This document shows, in pieces, positions 4,072 through 5,859 of a stretch of 5,859 nucleotides of DNA. How positions within the stretch are numbered: the stretch's first letter is position 1; the number at the start of each line of letters is the position of its first letter. A program made the translations under genes and the position numbers. This DNA comes from an uncultured Actinomycetes bacterium (GTDB lineage Bacteria; Actinomycetota; Acidimicrobiia; Acidimicrobiales; Microtrichaceae), in NCBI GenBank assembly GCA_903941145.1, contig CAJANQ010000435.1, positions 1 to 5,859 on the forward strand, in the 5' to 3' direction. The notes below the pieces were generated by a model, which was not told the origin of the DNA, did not search any database, and saw only the letters and a list, made by a program, of their open reading frames with translations.

Positions 4072-5859
4072 ATGAGCACGCTCACCTTCGAGCAGATCAA
4101 CGAGATGGTCGAGGGCCGCACGGTCGTCACCGAGTTCCTGACCACCGTGGCCGCACACCCGGAGAAGGTGGCGGTCCGCTGGAAGGAGGGTGAGGATTCG
4201 TGGGGGACCATGACGTTCTCCCAGCTCGCCGACAAGGTGGCCATCTACGCCGGCGGCCTGCGGGCGCTCGGCATCGGCAAGGGCGACCGCGTCGTGATGA
4301 TGATCCGCAACGCCCCCGACTTCCATGTCGTGGACCTTGCGGCCCTCGTCCTGGGTGCGACGCCGGTGTCGATCTACAACTCGTCGGCCCCCGACCAGGT
4401 CGAGTACCTGGTCCAGCACTGCGAGGCCAAGGTCGCCGTGCTCGAGGACGACGGCTTCGCCGCCAAGTTCGCCCCGGTGCGTTCGTCGCTGACCAAGCTC
4501 GAGACCGTCGTCGTACTCGACCCGTCCTCTGCGGGTCCCGACGGCACGGTCGGCCGTGAGGTGCTGACCGCAGCCTCGCCGGTGGACCTGCAGGCCGAGG
4601 CGGGCAACTCCACGCCCGACGGCCTGGCCACGATCATCTACACCTCGGGCACGACCGGCAACCCCAAGGGCGTCATGCTCTCGCACTACAACCTGTGCTG
4701 GACGGCCGAGTCGCTCATTGCGTCGTTCGGCTGGGACCGGGCCACCTCGGCCGGCAAGAAGGTCGTGTCGTACCTGCCGATGGCGCACATCGCCGAGCGC
4801 ATGACCTCGCACTACTCGATGATCTCGTTCGGCTACGAGGTCACGACCTGCCCGGACTTCGCCCTGCTGAAGGACTACCTGCTCGGCACCCGGCCGAACC
4901 TCATCTTTGGCGTGCCGCGTGTGTGGGAGAAGTTCTACGCCGGCGTGACGGCAGCGCTGTCGGCCGACCCCGACCGCGCCGCCCAGTTCAACGATGGTGT
5001 CGAGGCGGCCCGCCCGCTGGTCGAACGGCTCGACTGGGGCACGGCCACCGACGAGGACAAGGCCACCTACGAGTTCCTGGACGCTGCGGCGTTCTCGACG
5101 GTGCGCGGCCTGCTCGGCCTGGACGAGTGCGAGCTCGCCGTGACCGGCGCTGCCCCGATCGCCCCTGACCTGCTCGGCTGGTTCCGGGCGGTGGGCGTGC
5201 CGCTCGCCGAGATCTACGGGATGAGCGAGTCCTCCGGCCCGATGACCTTCACCGCCACCCACGTGAAGCAGGGGTCGGTCGGCCCGGCCGTGCCGGGCAC
5301 CGAGGTCCGCATCTTCGAGGACGGCGAGGTGTGCATCCGTGGCGGCAACGTCTTCGGCGGCTATCTGAACGACCCCGAGAAGACCGCCGAGACGATCGAC
5401 GACGAGGGCTGGCTCCACTCCGGTGACATCGGCGTGATGGACGAGGACGGCTACGTCCGCATCGTCGACCGGAAGAAGGAGCTCATCATCACGGCGGGCG
5501 GCAAGAACATCAGCCCCGCCAACCTGGAGTCGGCGCTCAAGGGCATCGAGCTGGTCGGCCAGGCCGCGGCGATCGGCGACAACCGCCCGTTCGTCTCGGC
5601 ACTCGTCGTGCTCGACCCCGAGGTGGCACCGGTCTGGGCCCAGCGCCACGGGATCGAGTTCACCTCGCTCGAGGAGCTGGCCCAGCACCCCGACGTGGTG
5701 GCGGCGATCGAGGCGGAGCTGGCGGGCGCCATGTCGTCGTTCAACGGCGCCGAGGCGGTCAAGAAGGTCAAGGTCCTGGGCGAGGAGTGGCTGCCCGACT
5801 CCGACCTGCTGACGCCGACCTCCAAGCTCAAGCGACGCGGCATCAACGCCAAGTACGCC
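4072..5859 (+). CDS. Long-chain fatty-acid--CoA ligase (AMP-forming acyl-CoA synthetase), 3' end just outside the window
   Basis: The enzyme activates fatty acids with ATP and CoA, through an acyl-adenylate, to acyl-CoA for beta-oxidation or lipid synthesis. From the ATG at 4072 the frame stays open to the window end (596 codons). Adenylate-forming motifs appear in order: the P-loop-like YTSGTTGNPKG (190-200, Lys199), YLPMAHIAER, YGMSES (from Tyr382), GWLHSGD (Asp452), the hinge DRKKELIITAGGKNISP (from Asp466), and near the end TPTSKLKRR. Lys585 there is the likely C-terminal catalytic lysine. The long-chain class is suggested by the roughly 600-residue length and by FGVPRVWEKFYAGV, as in bacterial FadD15-like proteins. 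Because TPTxKLKRR normally lies a dozen or so residues from the end, only a few residues should be missing. It diverges from the thiolase gene. Chain-length preference is not determinable from sequence. Confidence 0.93.
   Translation, partial: MSTLTFEQINEMVEGRTVVTEFLTTVAAHPEKVAVRWKEGEDSWGTMTFSQLADKVAIYAGGLRALGIGKGDRVVMMIRNAPDFHVVDLAALVLGATPVSIYNSSAPDQVEYLVQHCEAKVAVLEDDGFAAKFAPVRSSLTKLETVVVLDPSSAGPDGTVGREVLTAASPVDLQAEAGNSTPDGLATIIYTSGTTGNPKGVMLSHYNLCWTAESLIASFGWDRATSAGKKVVSYLPMAHIAERMTSHYSMISFGYEVTTCPDFALLKDYLLGTRPNLIFGVPRVWEKFYAGVTAALSADPDRAAQFNDGVEAARPLVERLDWGTATDEDKATYEFLDAAAFSTVRGLLGLDECELAVTGAAPIAPDLLGWFRAVGVPLAEIYGMSESSGPMTFTATHVKQGSVGPAVPGTEVRIFEDGEVCIRGGNVFGGYLNDPEKTAETIDDEGWLHSGDIGVMDEDGYVRIVDRKKELIITAGGKNISPANLESALKGIELVGQAAAIGDNRPFVSALVVLDPEVAPVWAQRHGIEFTSLEELAQHPDVVAAIEAELAGAMSSFNGAEAVKKVKVLGEEWLPDSDLLTPTSKLKRRGINAKYA

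Noticed and set aside
3919..5688. Minus-strand open frame of 589 codons
   Set aside because: It lies antisense to the acyl-CoA synthetase, which has every family motif in order. The antisense product is rich in Arg, Val, Gly and Asp and has no recognisable fold.
1..5859. Search for CRISPR arrays, insertion sequences, tRNA or rRNA genes and phage-like genes
   Set aside because: No regular repeat-spacer pattern, transposase motif, terminal inverted repeat pair or cloverleaf-like segment was seen. The gene content looks like ordinary core chromosome.

Overview
The window is a GC-rich segment typical of an actinobacterium. CrgA occurs essentially only in Actinobacteria, and the order PASTA-kinase tail, trpG, crgA with alternating strands matches the pknB-trpG-crgA block that lies close to the replication origin in mycobacteria and many relatives. 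The lineage cannot be fixed further from the sequence. A deep-branching marine or soil group such as Acidimicrobiia is a guess only.

Left part (1-1681), cell-wall and division block. The C-terminal end of a PASTA-repeat Ser/Thr kinase (PknB type, 5' end outside the window) runs rightward and meets trpG/pabA (leftward) with only 13 bp between the stops. trpG and crgA then diverge from an 87-96 bp gap, and both may be read from leaderless or near-leaderless mRNAs.

Middle (1682-2066) is a gene-free gap of 385 bp between two convergent genes, so it should hold no promoter for either. It carries a tight cluster of DnaA-box-like 9-mers. Two match the actinobacterial consensus TTGTCCACA exactly and one differs by one base. 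Several weaker copies follow at helical spacing (19, 11, 19 bp), along with short inverted repeats. This is the most notable feature of the window: a candidate chromosomal origin, or part of one, or a DnaA-titrating site, next to crgA and with no dnaA or dnaN in view.

Right part (2067-5859), lipid metabolism. A leftward thiolase gene is followed after 28 bp by a small two-helix membrane protein with a zinc-ribbon-like tail (function unknown). Divergent from the thiolase is a long-chain acyl-CoA synthetase gene that lacks only its extreme 3' end. The 291 bp between them holds a perfect 8+8 bp palindrome next to a possible thiolase promoter and a good sigma-70-like promoter for the synthetase. 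The arrangement suggests that fatty-acid activation and the final thiolytic step of beta-oxidation are co-controlled, probably by a dimeric regulator encoded elsewhere.

No RNA gene, CRISPR array or insertion sequence was recognised.
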